Below, piece by piece: positions 1-7,509 of a DNA stretch of 32,535 bases. Source of the stretch: a bacterium (GTDB lineage: Bacteria; Joyebacterota; Joyebacteria; Joyebacterales; Joyebacteraceae); assembly GCA_025774645.1 (NCBI GenBank), contig JALGVN010000001.1, forward strand, positions 1-32,535, in the 5' to 3' direction. Both the position numbers and the translations under genes were made by a program. Under the pieces are notes generated by a model. The model ran no database searches, was not told the DNA's origin, and saw only the letters and a list, made by a program, of their open reading frames with translations. The stretch's first letter is position 1; each line of letters starts with the position of its first letter.

Positions 1-586
1 AGACCGACAGGGGCGCGCGCAGGATCCGCGTGTCGGGGCTCGCCTCCGAGTCCTCGGCTGGCGCCCAGTCCTCGAGGAGGCCCGCGTAGACCGCCACCGC
101 CTCGGGCCAGTTGTCCTCGACCCGCTCGACCGCGCCGAGCGCGAGCGTAGCGTCGATCGTCAGACCCCTGTCGAACGCGTAGCTGTCCCGCACGGACGAG
201 TAGAGCCGCCGCGCCTCGTCGAGGTCGCCGTACTCCATCGCGAGCTGCCCCAGCGCGAGCCTGCTTCGCCCGGAGATGCGGGCAATCTCCCTCGCCGCCT
301 CGGAGACTTCCGCGAGGTCTCCCGCGGGCGGAGGGAACGCCCGGGCGATGCTCCGGTACTCGTCCTCCACGCGCTGGCGCGTCTTCTCGGTGTTCATCCC
401 GGGATTGGCGACCACGGCGCGCGTGAGGCTGCTCACCCTCCAGGCCATCCTCTCAGCCTCGTACCTGTTCCTGATCTCACTCGATGACTCGCATCCGACG
501 CACGCCGCGAGGGTCGCGAGGAGCAGGACCGCCACGAGGCGCCACGCCGTGCGAGTGTACGGTGCTCTCGTCATGGCCGTCGTCAT
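1..586 (-). CDS. TPR-type lipoprotein, 3' end cut by window edge
   Basis: About 195 codons are visible before the protein runs off the left edge. The N-terminus has basic residues, a hydrophobic stretch and a lipobox ending LAAC (Cys at residue 29), so I infer a lipoprotein signal and membrane anchoring. Further on, two helical-pair segments (ALGQLAMEYGDLDEARRLY, then a match around LGAVERVEDNWPEAVAVY) look like tetratricopeptide repeats, which normally serve as protein-binding scaffolds. The ATG at 586 overlaps the stop of the upstream membrane protein as ATGA; a second ATG lies at 574. It is the last visible gene of the exosortase/exopolysaccharide operon, and TPR lipoproteins are frequent companions of exosortase systems. 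No enzymatic function is suggested. The family is uncertain because the C-terminal part is missing. Confidence 0.75.
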   Translation of the reverse strand, partial: MTTAMTRAPYTRTAWRLVAVLLLATLAACVGCESSSEIRNRYEAERMAWRVSSLTRAVVANPGMNTEKTRQRVEDEYRSIARAFPPPAGDLAEVSEAAREIARISGRSRLALGQLAMEYGDLDEARRLYSSVRDSYAFDRGLTIDATLALGAVERVEDNWPEAVAVYAGLLEDWAPAEDSEASPDTRILRAPLSV

Positions 587-1467
587 GGCCGTCCCTCCCC
601 TCCGGCGGCCGCAGCCTCCGCGCGCGCCGTCTCGTCCTGCGTCAGGTGGAGGAAGAGCCGCGTGACGCCGCCGAGCGCCGCGTAGACCGCGAAGAAGAGG
701 ACCGCGATCCACACCACCATGAGGAGCGGCACGAGCTCGGGCGAGAACGTGTGGGCGATCGACGCGCTCTGCCTCCAGAACCAGAGCGGCAGGATCTCGA
801 GCGCCGCCGGCACGGCCACGAGCATGAACGTGGTGATCGGGGTCCTTCCGAAGAGACCCAGGCTGCCTCCGATCGCGGCGCGCACGCTCTTCCCCGCCAG
901 CACGATGTAGGGCGTCGTGTAGATGAGGAGCGCCTGGACGACGAGGACGACGAGGATCGTCGACCCTCTCACGAGCCGGAACGTCCCGGGGCTCTCGTCC
1001 GCGAGGTAGCCGAAGAACGCGTAGGACGTTCGCGTCACGATCTGAGCGAGACCGACGGCGATCACCGCGGCGAGCACGAGCGACCAGTACCTCGACGATG
1101 CCGTGCGCCACGCTTCCCCGAACCCCACCCGTCTTCTCTGATAGAACGTACCGAAGAGCACGACCGCCGTCGCCGTGGTCACCGCACCGAGGAAGACGGC
1201 GAGGAACGGATCGATCTCACCCAGCCCGGCGCGGAGCACGAGGAAGTTGTTCGGGTAGTGCAGCACCGACTCCCCGAACCGCCACCTCATGAGCGGCACC
1301 ATGAACCACGAGACGACCGGGTACGCGAACCCGGCGATCGCGGCCAGGATCGCCGCCTGCGCCGCGGTGTAGATGACGAGCGGGAGGAGCGCCACGCGGC
1401 GTCCGAACGCCGTGAACGTCTCCACCCAGCTCCAGATGAGAGCGTTGATCTGTTCGATGAGACCCAT
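583..1467 (-). CDS. Multipass inner-membrane protein of unknown function
   Basis: This 294-residue protein has about six hydrophobic segments, for example LLPLVIYTAAQAAILAAIAG near residues 27-46 and LVPLLMVVWIAVLFFAVYAA near residues 244-263, so it is an integral membrane protein. I do not recognise the family. The loose arrangement (hydrophobic pairs separated by charged loops, with an acidic and alanine-rich tail) recalls YIP1-like or DUF4013-like membrane proteins, but no diagnostic motif is visible. It lies between epsI and a TPR lipoprotein in the same operon. Its stop overlaps the lipoprotein start by four bases, so the two are probably coupled. The ATG at 1467 is preceded by AAAGGA at suitable spacing. 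A small GC-rich stem (1487-1499, five base pairs) lies in the 87-bp gap from epsI. A role in export or anchoring is inferred from position only. Confidence 0.75.
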   Translation of the reverse strand: MGLIEQINALIWSWVETFTAFGRRVALLPLVIYTAAQAAILAAIAGFAYPVVSWFMVPLMRWRFGESVLHYPNNFLVLRAGLGEIDPFLAVFLGAVTTATAVVLFGTFYQRRRVGFGEAWRTASSRYWSLVLAAVIAVGLAQIVTRTSYAFFGYLADESPGTFRLVRGSTILVVLVVQALLIYTTPYIVLAGKSVRAAIGGSLGLFGRTPITTFMLVAVPAALEILPLWFWRQSASIAHTFSPELVPLLMVVWIAVLFFAVYAALGGVTRLFLHLTQDETARAEAAAAGGEGRP

Positions 1468-1554
1468 CTAAGTCCTTTCGAGTATCCCCCGCGACGGGGC
1501 TCGCCCGGCGTCACGCCGACGGCGGGCCCGTTCGTTCCCGACGCCCGGCCCTCG

Positions 1555-2199
1555 TCAGCTCTCCCCGATGAACACGAAGAGCTGCGGAAGGCGCACGAGC
1601 GCGGCCTCCGAGAAGTCCTTGAGAACCTCCATCGCGCCGTCGAAGTCGCCGTCCTCCACGACGGTCGACGTCCTGACGAACGCTCCGTAGGTCACGTTCG
1701 ACACGATCCCCGACGCCGCCATCCGCGACATGAACTTGTCGCGGTCGGCCGTCGCCAGGTCGCCCGCCGCGTACCACCAGTAGACCGCGAGACGGCGGAC
1801 GCCCTCCCGATCCACGAGCACCCAGTTCGCGTCGAAGCTCCCGTCTTCACGCCAGAGCGGCACGAGCCCCGAGTCGACGTCCATCCACCCCTGAGACCGG
1901 TAGCACACCAGCGGTTCGTGCGCGCCGTACCGGTCGTTCTGGTGGAAGATGATGACGAACCAGATCCAGTCGCCGACGTCGTTCGTGTACCGCCGCGCCA
2001 GCGTGTCGGTCGCCTCGAGCTCCTCGTAGACGACGTCGGAGAACGAGAGGTCGACGCTGCGCCAGCCGCCGAGCTCCGACGGGAACGCGCCGAGCGTGCC
2101 TGCCTCGAGCTCCATCCTCTCCGGCGGGTTGAAGTGCACGTAGAGAGCCCCCGCCCCAAGGAGCGCGACCACGACGATCGTCCCGAGTGCGGTCCTCAA
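1555..2199 (-). CDS. epsI: EpsI family protein (DUF3485)
   Basis: A 214-residue protein with one N-terminal membrane segment (about residues 5-22) and an extracytoplasmic domain. The family signature, a Cys-Tyr followed by Gly-Trp, is present as CYRSQGW (Cys99), and the aromatic strand VYWWYA follows. EpsI proteins are partners of exosortases in exopolysaccharide loci; some exosortases carry this domain as a C-terminal fusion. Here it is a separate protein whose ATG (2199) overlaps the exosortase stop as ATGA. The exact biochemical role of the family is not established; it is needed for exopolysaccharide production in Methylobacillus. Length and motif fit the family well. Confidence 0.88.
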   Translation of the reverse strand: MRTALGTIVVVALLGAGALYVHFNPPERMELEAGTLGAFPSELGGWRSVDLSFSDVVYEELEATDTLARRYTNDVGDWIWFVIIFHQNDRYGAHEPLVCYRSQGWMDVDSGLVPLWREDGSFDANWVLVDREGVRRLAVYWWYAAGDLATADRDKFMSRMAASGIVSNVTYGAFVRTSTVVEDGDFDGAMEVLKDFSEAALVRLPQLFVFIGES

Positions 2200-3134
2200 G
2201 CGCCCCTCCCCTCTGTGGCGGTCTCTTCCTCCTCGTGCGAGTTACACCGGAGGAGCCTCCTGAGCACCACCAGCCCGGCGAACGCGAACATGAACAGCAG
2301 GAAGCCCGAGAAGTCGTGGAAGAACCCGAGAGCCGCGTCGATGCCCCAGACGTGCGCGACGAGGCAGAGCGCCGTGATTCTGAGCAGGTTCCCGGCGATC
2401 GCGAGCGGCACGCTGGCCGCGACGATGGCGAGCCGCTTCCACACCGCGCCCTCCGTCAGGTACGCGAAGAGCGTTCCCAGCGCCAGGAGCGCGATGAGAG
2501 AGCGAAGCCCGCTGCACGGGTCGGCGATCCGGAGCGACCCCGCCGGGACGTGTATCGTCATTCCCGAGCGGACGAGCGGCACGCCGAGTTTCGCGGCGAC
2601 GGCGCTTCCGGTTCGCGCCGCGAACACCTTGAGGTTGAAGCTCAGCACGTTCATGAGGAACGGCGGCCACGGAAGCATGAACACGAGAAACGCGAGCGGG
2701 AACCAGACCACCTTCGTCGCACGTCCCCCGAAGAAGAAGAGCGACAGGCCGAAGAGCATGAGGACGAACGAGTAGCCCTGCGTCATGAAGACGCCGGCCC
2801 TGATCGACACCACGTTCCCCGCGAGCGCAAGCGCGATGAGAACGATGCCCCACGCCGTCCCCGACCCCACGGCCTCCGCGAACCTCTTCCGCTCGCGCCA
2901 CAGAAGGAAGAGGACGATCGGAGGGATGAGGAATCCGTGCGAGTAGTTCGGGGAGGACATCCAGGTCCGCCAGAGCGTCGGGAAGATCGGGTAGTAGACG
3001 ATCGCGACGAGCACGGCCGCCACCGCGAAGCGCGCGAGCTGGCGCGCGGCGAGCGTCCCCCTGGGGACCGCGTTCCCGTCCCCGGACGTCTTCCGGATCT
3101 CCGACCCGTCGTGTCTGTGGGTCCCCTTCGTCAA
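2196..3134 (-). CDS. Exosortase (EpsH/Xrt family) transpeptidase
   Basis: A 312-residue polytopic protein with about eight membrane segments. The catalytic signature of exosortases is complete: Cys207 in PCSGLRSL, Arg252 in GNLLRIT and His273 in FFHDFSG. Exosortases are membrane transpeptidases that recognise short C-terminal sorting signals (PEP-CTERM and relatives), cleave them and probably attach the protein to the cell surface or exopolysaccharide. I place the start at the TTG at 3134: it overlaps the upstream stop (TTGA) and has GGAGGAG five bases ahead, while longer ATG starts would run deep into the upstream sugar-transferase gene and encode arginine-rich non-membrane sequence. The stop overlaps epsI. 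No substrate with a sorting tail is seen in this window, so the Xrt subtype cannot be named. Confidence 0.92.
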   Translation of the reverse strand: MTKGTHRHDGSEIRKTSGDGNAVPRGTLAARQLARFAVAAVLVAIVYYPIFPTLWRTWMSSPNYSHGFLIPPIVLFLLWRERKRFAEAVGSGTAWGIVLIALALAGNVVSIRAGVFMTQGYSFVLMLFGLSLFFFGGRATKVVWFPLAFLVFMLPWPPFLMNVLSFNLKVFAARTGSAVAAKLGVPLVRSGMTIHVPAGSLRIADPCSGLRSLIALLALGTLFAYLTEGAVWKRLAIVAASVPLAIAGNLLRITALCLVAHVWGIDAALGFFHDFSGFLLFMFAFAGLVVLRRLLRCNSHEEEETATEGRGA

Positions 3135-4987
3135 CGCTGCTCCTCCGTGCTGCGGCGCGGACCGCGCTGCTCCCCTCGGGACCTTCTGAGAGCCCCGAAC
3201 GTCCCCAGGAGGATCCTGAGGTCCAGGAGGAGCGAGCAGTTCTCGACGTAGGATCCGTCGAGCCTGATCTTCTCCTCCAGCTCGACCTCGTCCCTCCCGT
3301 TGATCTGTGCCCATCCGGTGAGTCCGGGCCGGACAAGATCGACTCCGAGCCGGCGCCTGAGCTCGATCAGCTCGTGCTGGTTGTAGAGGGCCGGCCGCGG
3401 GCCGACCACGCTCATCTCACCCCGGAGCACGTTCAGGAAGTTCGGGTACTCGTCGATGCTCGTCCTTCTGAGAAGCCACCCGAACTTCGTCACGCAGCCG
3501 ACCTTCATCGGGCTGTCGTTCATCAGATCGGTCGCGAGATCCGGCGTCTCGCGGTGCATCGTCCGGAGCTTGAAGATCGTGAACTCCTGCGAGTAGACAC
3601 CGATCCGCCTCTGCGTGAAGTGGGCGTGACCGGGTGAATCGAGTCTGACGGCGAGCGCCAGGAGCGCGTGGAACGGCGCTCCCACGATCAGGACAGCGAG
3701 CGCCGTGAGGACGTCGAGCGTGTACTTGATTCCGAGGTAGTAGTGGAACTTGAAGTGGCTGCCGCAGAGCGCGCTCTCCGAAGCGAGGATCTCCTCGATG
3801 AGCTCCTCGAGCTTCCCCGCGAGAGCGGTCCTCGAGTACTCGTCCTCGACGAAGACGCGGCCGCTCCTCCCGAACGTGTGGCGGAGCTCGGCGTCGCCCA
3901 GCAGCGTCTTCACGGCATCCGCGAGCCCCTTCCCGTCTCCAGGCTCCGTCACGATGCCGCTCCCGGCGCGCTCGACGATCTCCCGCGCGTCGCCCTCGAC
4001 CGCCGCGACGATCGGCTTCCCGCACGCCATGTAGTCGAAGATCTTCACCGGGATCGTGCCGGCCGAGAACTCTCCGCCCCTCGTCGTGGCGAGGCAGAGA
4101 GCGGACCGGTGCACGAGCTCGCTGAGTTCCTCCGGCTGCCTGCTCGAGATGAACTCGACGTTCTTGAGTCCGCGCCGGTCGGCCTCGCGCACGAGGTCCT
4201 GCTTGGCCACACCGTCCCCGACCAGCACGAACTTCGCGTCGCTCTCGTCGCGGAGGATCTCGGCGGCGTCGAGGATCACGTCCATCCCGTGAACCAGGCC
4301 GTGGGTCCCCGAGTAGATGACCGTCCGGCCGTCTCCGCCGTTGCCGGCGGGGCCGCCTCCCGCGGGCGTGAACATCTCCGTGTCCGCGCCGTTGGTGATG
4401 AGCGATATCCTGTGCCGCGGGATGCCGTGCTCGAGCATGAGCCGCTCCATCCCGGGCGTGACCGCGATGAGCCTCGCGGCGCGCCGGTAGAGGAACCGCT
4501 CGAGTCTCTCCGCGGCGCGGATGGCCCGCGGGTTCCTGAGCTCGCCCAGCGCGACCGCGGCGTGCGGCCAGTAGTCCCTGAGGTCGAGCACGAAGGGAAC
4601 ACCCCGTACGAGTCCGAGGAACCACGCCGTGAGCCCGAGGAAGAGCGGCGGCGAGCTCACCAGGATCATGTCGCACTTCCTGGCGGCGCAGCCGCCGATC
4701 GCGGCGGTGAACATGAACGAGAGCTGGTTCGCTATGCGGGTGAAGAACGTCTTCCTCGGCGTCGCGTAGAGGTAGCACCGCACGATGCGGACGCCGTCGG
4801 ACTCCTCGCGGCCGCCGAGCTTCCTCCGGTAGCGGGGCTGCTTCACTCCGCTGGGGTGGTTGGGCATACCCGTCACGACCGTCACGGCGTGGCCCTGCCT
4901 CGCGAGCTTCGTCGCGAAGTGATAGGCCCGAAGCGGCGCCGCGCCGGTCTCCGGCGGGTAGTATTGTGTCAGGAAGAGGATCCTCAT
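3131..4987 (-). CDS. Fusion of GT4 glycosyltransferase and polyprenyl-phosphate sugar-phosphate transferase
   Basis: This 618-residue protein carries two enzymes that are usually separate. Residues 1-400 are a GT4 (GT-B fold, WbuB-like) glycosyltransferase: it begins MRILFLTQYYPPETG and has LDLRDYWP near 135-141 and a nucleotide-sugar region KIFDYMACGKP near 315-325. Residues about 418-600 are a bacterial sugar transferase of the WcaJ/EpsL/PglC type: a hydrophobic helix near 423-448, QRRIGVY, FKLRTMH, the RRTSIDEYPNFLNVL segment (508-522), MSVVGPRP (525-532) and RPGLTGWAQINGRD (553-566). The second half should load the first sugar phosphate onto undecaprenyl phosphate and the first half should add a later sugar. 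The ATG at 4987 overlaps the previous stop (ATGA). The frame is open throughout, with no sign of an error at the junction. Confidence 0.93.
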   Translation of the reverse strand: MRILFLTQYYPPETGAAPLRAYHFATKLARQGHAVTVVTGMPNHPSGVKQPRYRRKLGGREESDGVRIVRCYLYATPRKTFFTRIANQLSFMFTAAIGGCAARKCDMILVSSPPLFLGLTAWFLGLVRGVPFVLDLRDYWPHAAVALGELRNPRAIRAAERLERFLYRRAARLIAVTPGMERLMLEHGIPRHRISLITNGADTEMFTPAGGGPAGNGGDGRTVIYSGTHGLVHGMDVILDAAEILRDESDAKFVLVGDGVAKQDLVREADRRGLKNVEFISSRQPEELSELVHRSALCLATTRGGEFSAGTIPVKIFDYMACGKPIVAAVEGDAREIVERAGSGIVTEPGDGKGLADAVKTLLGDAELRHTFGRSGRVFVEDEYSRTALAGKLEELIEEILASESALCGSHFKFHYYLGIKYTLDVLTALAVLIVGAPFHALLALAVRLDSPGHAHFTQRRIGVYSQEFTIFKLRTMHRETPDLATDLMNDSPMKVGCVTKFGWLLRRTSIDEYPNFLNVLRGEMSVVGPRPALYNQHELIELRRRLGVDLVRPGLTGWAQINGRDEVELEEKIRLDGSYVENCSLLLDLRILLGTFGALRRSRGEQRGPRRSTEEQR

Positions 4988-6198
4988 GGCTTCCTTCCGG
5001 CCTCTCCTGCCTGCCCAAGCTTCAGTTCCGACGACGTTCGACCCACGCCGGCGTGCGCTCTCCCCGCGGTGCACAAGAGCGCCGCGAACGTGTCCTCGAC
5101 CTTCGCCACGACGGCGTTGATGTCGTATCTCGCGCGAGCGAGCGCCCTTCCGCGCTCACCCATCGAGTCGGCCCTCGCGGGATCGTTCAGAATCTCGAGG
5201 AGCGACCCGCCCATCGCGGGGCCGTCGCCGGCCTCCACCAGGAGACCCGACGAGCCGTGCTCTACCACCTCCGGCACCCCGCCGACGTCCGTCGCCACGA
5301 CCGGGAGTCCGGCGGCCATCGCCTCCATCAGGACGTTCGGCGTGCCCTCTGAGGTCGACGAGAGCGCGAAGACGTCCATGAGTCCGAGCACTCGGGGCAC
5401 GTCCTCGCGGACGCCCGCGAAGATCACCGCGTCCGCGATACCAAGCGTGTCGGCCATCCGGCCGAGCTCCTGTCTCCTCGCGCCGTCGCCGACGATGAGG
5501 AAGCGCGCGTCCGGCCGCGCCTTCGCGACCGTGGCCGCCGCCTCGAGGAAGTGCTCGTGCCCCTTCACCTCCGAGAGTTTGCCGACGATCCCGACCACCG
5601 GGTGTCCCCTGGTCCCGAGCTCCCTCGCGAGAGCCTCGTCCCGGGGGTCGTCGCGGTCGCCCGCCTCGCCGGCCGAGTAGGGCGCCAGATCGATCCCGAC
5701 ACCGATGTTGACGATCTTCCGTTCCGGGACGTGGAACCGCTCGACGAGCTCTCCCGCCGCCGCCGCGCTGTTCACGAGGACAGCGTCGACGACGCGACGG
5801 TTCGCGTACCCGTAGGCCCTCTCCTTCGCTCCGCCTTCCAGCCAGTACGAGAGGTTTCTCTGGTTGTTCACCACGACCGGCACGCGCGCGGCGCGCCCGA
5901 CGAAGGGCCCGACGATCGTCGTGAGGCCGAGCATGCAGGAGAGCACCTCCACTCGCTCGCGCCGCAGGAACGACGCCGCGCGGGGAAGACCACGGGCGGT
6001 CCCCGCCGAGAGAGCGCTCGCCCCGGTCCCGAACTCGTGCACCGGGATCCCCAGCGCCTCGATCACGGGAAGAAGCTCTCCGCGCTTCGCCGTCGACATG
6101 ACGATCGCGTCGAAGCGTTCCCGGTCGATCCTCGAGAGGAGCTCGACCAGGAACCGCTGCGTCCCCGCCCGCTCGAACGACCCGGCCCAGAACGCCAC
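4984..6198 (-). CDS. GT4 family glycosyltransferase
   Basis: A 404-residue GT-B fold enzyme. The N-terminal half has the Gly-rich acceptor-side loop (AFWAGSFERAGTQRFLVEL), and the C-terminal half has VVGIVGKLSEVKGHE, the ExxxxxxxE donor-site motif in STSEGTPNVLMEAM, and ATDVGGVPEVV. It should transfer a sugar from a nucleotide donor with retention onto the lipid-linked repeat unit in the cytoplasm. The GTG at 6198 is the first standard start after the in-frame stop of the deacetylase gene, but it has no clear ribosome site. A CTG at 6240 has GGAGG (6247-6251) six bases ahead and would add 14 residues, so the true start is uncertain. The stop overlaps the downstream fusion gene by four bases. 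Confidence 0.9.
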   Translation of the reverse strand: MAFWAGSFERAGTQRFLVELLSRIDRERFDAIVMSTAKRGELLPVIEALGIPVHEFGTGASALSAGTARGLPRAASFLRRERVEVLSCMLGLTTIVGPFVGRAARVPVVVNNQRNLSYWLEGGAKERAYGYANRRVVDAVLVNSAAAAGELVERFHVPERKIVNIGVGIDLAPYSAGEAGDRDDPRDEALARELGTRGHPVVGIVGKLSEVKGHEHFLEAAATVAKARPDARFLIVGDGARRQELGRMADTLGIADAVIFAGVREDVPRVLGLMDVFALSSTSEGTPNVLMEAMAAGLPVVATDVGGVPEVVEHGSSGLLVEAGDGPAMGGSLLEILNDPARADSMGERGRALARARYDINAVVAKVEDTFAALLCTAGRAHAGVGRTSSELKLGQAGEAGRKP

Positions 6199-6267
6199 CT
6201 TGGTCGGTCCGCGACTCGCTTCTTTGCCGGTCCTTCCCAGAATCGACCTCCGCGTGCTCGGCGTCCG

Positions 6268-7509
6268 TCACGACGCCGCCTCCTGACCTTCGTCCGTGGC
6301 CCCCGCGTCGTCGCGACCGCCACCGGGTGCTCGCCGCGAGTCCGACGACGCGGCCACCTCCCTGAGAGACGAGTGGTTCGGGCGAGAGAGCCGCGCGTGC
6401 TGGATGTCTGCCGCGAGCCATCGGACGTCCGCGTCGTGCGGGACGATCCCCAGCCGAGGCAGGCAGTGCACCGGATACCGCAGCGAGACGGGGCCCGAGA
6501 TCGACGTCACCGCAGACCTGAACCCCGCCTCCGCGACCACAGAGGCCACTCTCGCGTCGAAGTGCCGGTTCGTCCTCCCGTTCGGGTAGGCGAAGTGCTC
6601 CACCTCGCACCCCAGCAGTTCCTCGAGTGCCTGCCTCGACTCGCCCACCTCGCGAACGAGCGCGTCGGTCGTGAGGCTCGGAAGGTTGTAGTGCGTGACC
6701 GAGTGCGCGCCAATCGTCATCCCGCCCTCGTGCATCTCCCGAATCTCGTCCGGGGTCATCATGATCCGCGAATCGAACGTCTGCCGGGAGCTCCCGCAGG
6801 CCTCCAGGACCTCGCTCACGATGTCCAGGGCCTCGCCTTCACCACACCGCTTCACGACTGCCGTGATGAACGCGATGGTCCTCTCCTTCGCGCGGGGCGT
6901 CGACAGGTCGACCGAACATGAGCCGAACGTGCCGCACTCGAGCCCGGGCGCCTCGGTCTTCCGAATCGCGTGGCGGAGAGCGACGGTCCAGAGGATCGAC
7001 GCGTCCGAGATCGCGCCCGTCGTGACGTAGAACGTCGCGGTCGCCCCGTGCTTCCTCAGGATCGGAAACGCGCAGCGGTAGTTGTCCTCGTACCCGTCGT
7101 CGAACGTGATCGCCACGGTCCTCGGGTCGACCCGCCTGCCGGAAGCGATCGCTTCCGCGAGCTCCGGCACGCCGACGACGCGGTGGCGCTCCACGAGGGA
7201 GGCGACCTGCCGGTCGAAGACCTCCGTCGGGACGACCAGGCTCCGCTGGACGTAGTCGCCGGCCCAGCCCGGGTCGTCGTTGACCGAGTGGTAGCGCAGG
7301 ATCGTCCCGCCGCCCCACGGCGCGAGGCTCATCGCCCGCACGAGGGGCGCGCAGTTCCGGAGTCCCCGCCCGAGCCCCCAGAGGCCGGAGAAGGAGACGG
7401 CACCGTTCTCGTCGATGTGGGGAACGTCGTCGCCCCACAGGCAACGGCTGTCCTCGCCTGTGAGCCCGCCGCGTCTTCCGCGCTCTCCCGTGTCGGGATC
7501 CGTCCTCAT
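6268..7509 (-). CDS. Polysaccharide deacetylase family protein (NodB domain)
   Basis: A 413-residue protein with a NodB homology domain (carbohydrate esterase 4). TFDDGYEDNY (135-144) supplies the catalytic Asp and metal Asp, and the HSVTH segment (269-273) gives the HxxxH metal ligands. A region near 319-322 (FAYP) matches the later conserved motif. Such enzymes remove N- or O-acetyl groups from amino sugars using a metal. No signal peptide is evident: the first 60 residues are polar and glycine-rich, so it may act in the cytoplasm, or the start may be at Met60, just before the conserved domain. The ATG at 7509 overlaps the upstream stop (ATGA), which favours the longer form. The C-terminal 40 residues are low-complexity and polar. 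Its place among the glycosyltransferases implies that it modifies the exopolysaccharide. Confidence 0.88.
   Translation of the reverse strand: MRTDPDTGERGRRGGLTGEDSRCLWGDDVPHIDENGAVSFSGLWGLGRGLRNCAPLVRAMSLAPWGGGTILRYHSVNDDPGWAGDYVQRSLVVPTEVFDRQVASLVERHRVVGVPELAEAIASGRRVDPRTVAITFDDGYEDNYRCAFPILRKHGATATFYVTTGAISDASILWTVALRHAIRKTEAPGLECGTFGSCSVDLSTPRAKERTIAFITAVVKRCGEGEALDIVSEVLEACGSSRQTFDSRIMMTPDEIREMHEGGMTIGAHSVTHYNLPSLTTDALVREVGESRQALEELLGCEVEHFAYPNGRTNRHFDARVASVVAEAGFRSAVTSISGPVSLRYPVHCLPRLGIVPHDADVRWLAADIQHARLSRPNHSSLREVAASSDSRRAPGGGRDDAGATDEGQEAAS

Noticed and set aside
1487-1499. Hairpin CCCCG-N3-CGGGG between epsI and the membrane protein
   Set aside because: A five-pair stem is expected by chance in DNA this rich in GC, and no T-run follows.
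484-2775. Long plus-strand open frame
   Set aside because: It is antisense to the membrane protein, epsI and exosortase genes, and encodes Arg/Glu/Pro-rich low-complexity sequence with no domain; it is a by-product of high GC3.
3668-5680. Long plus-strand open frame
   Set aside because: Antisense to two clear glycosyltransferase genes, with Arg/Glu/Asp-rich sequence and no ribosome site.
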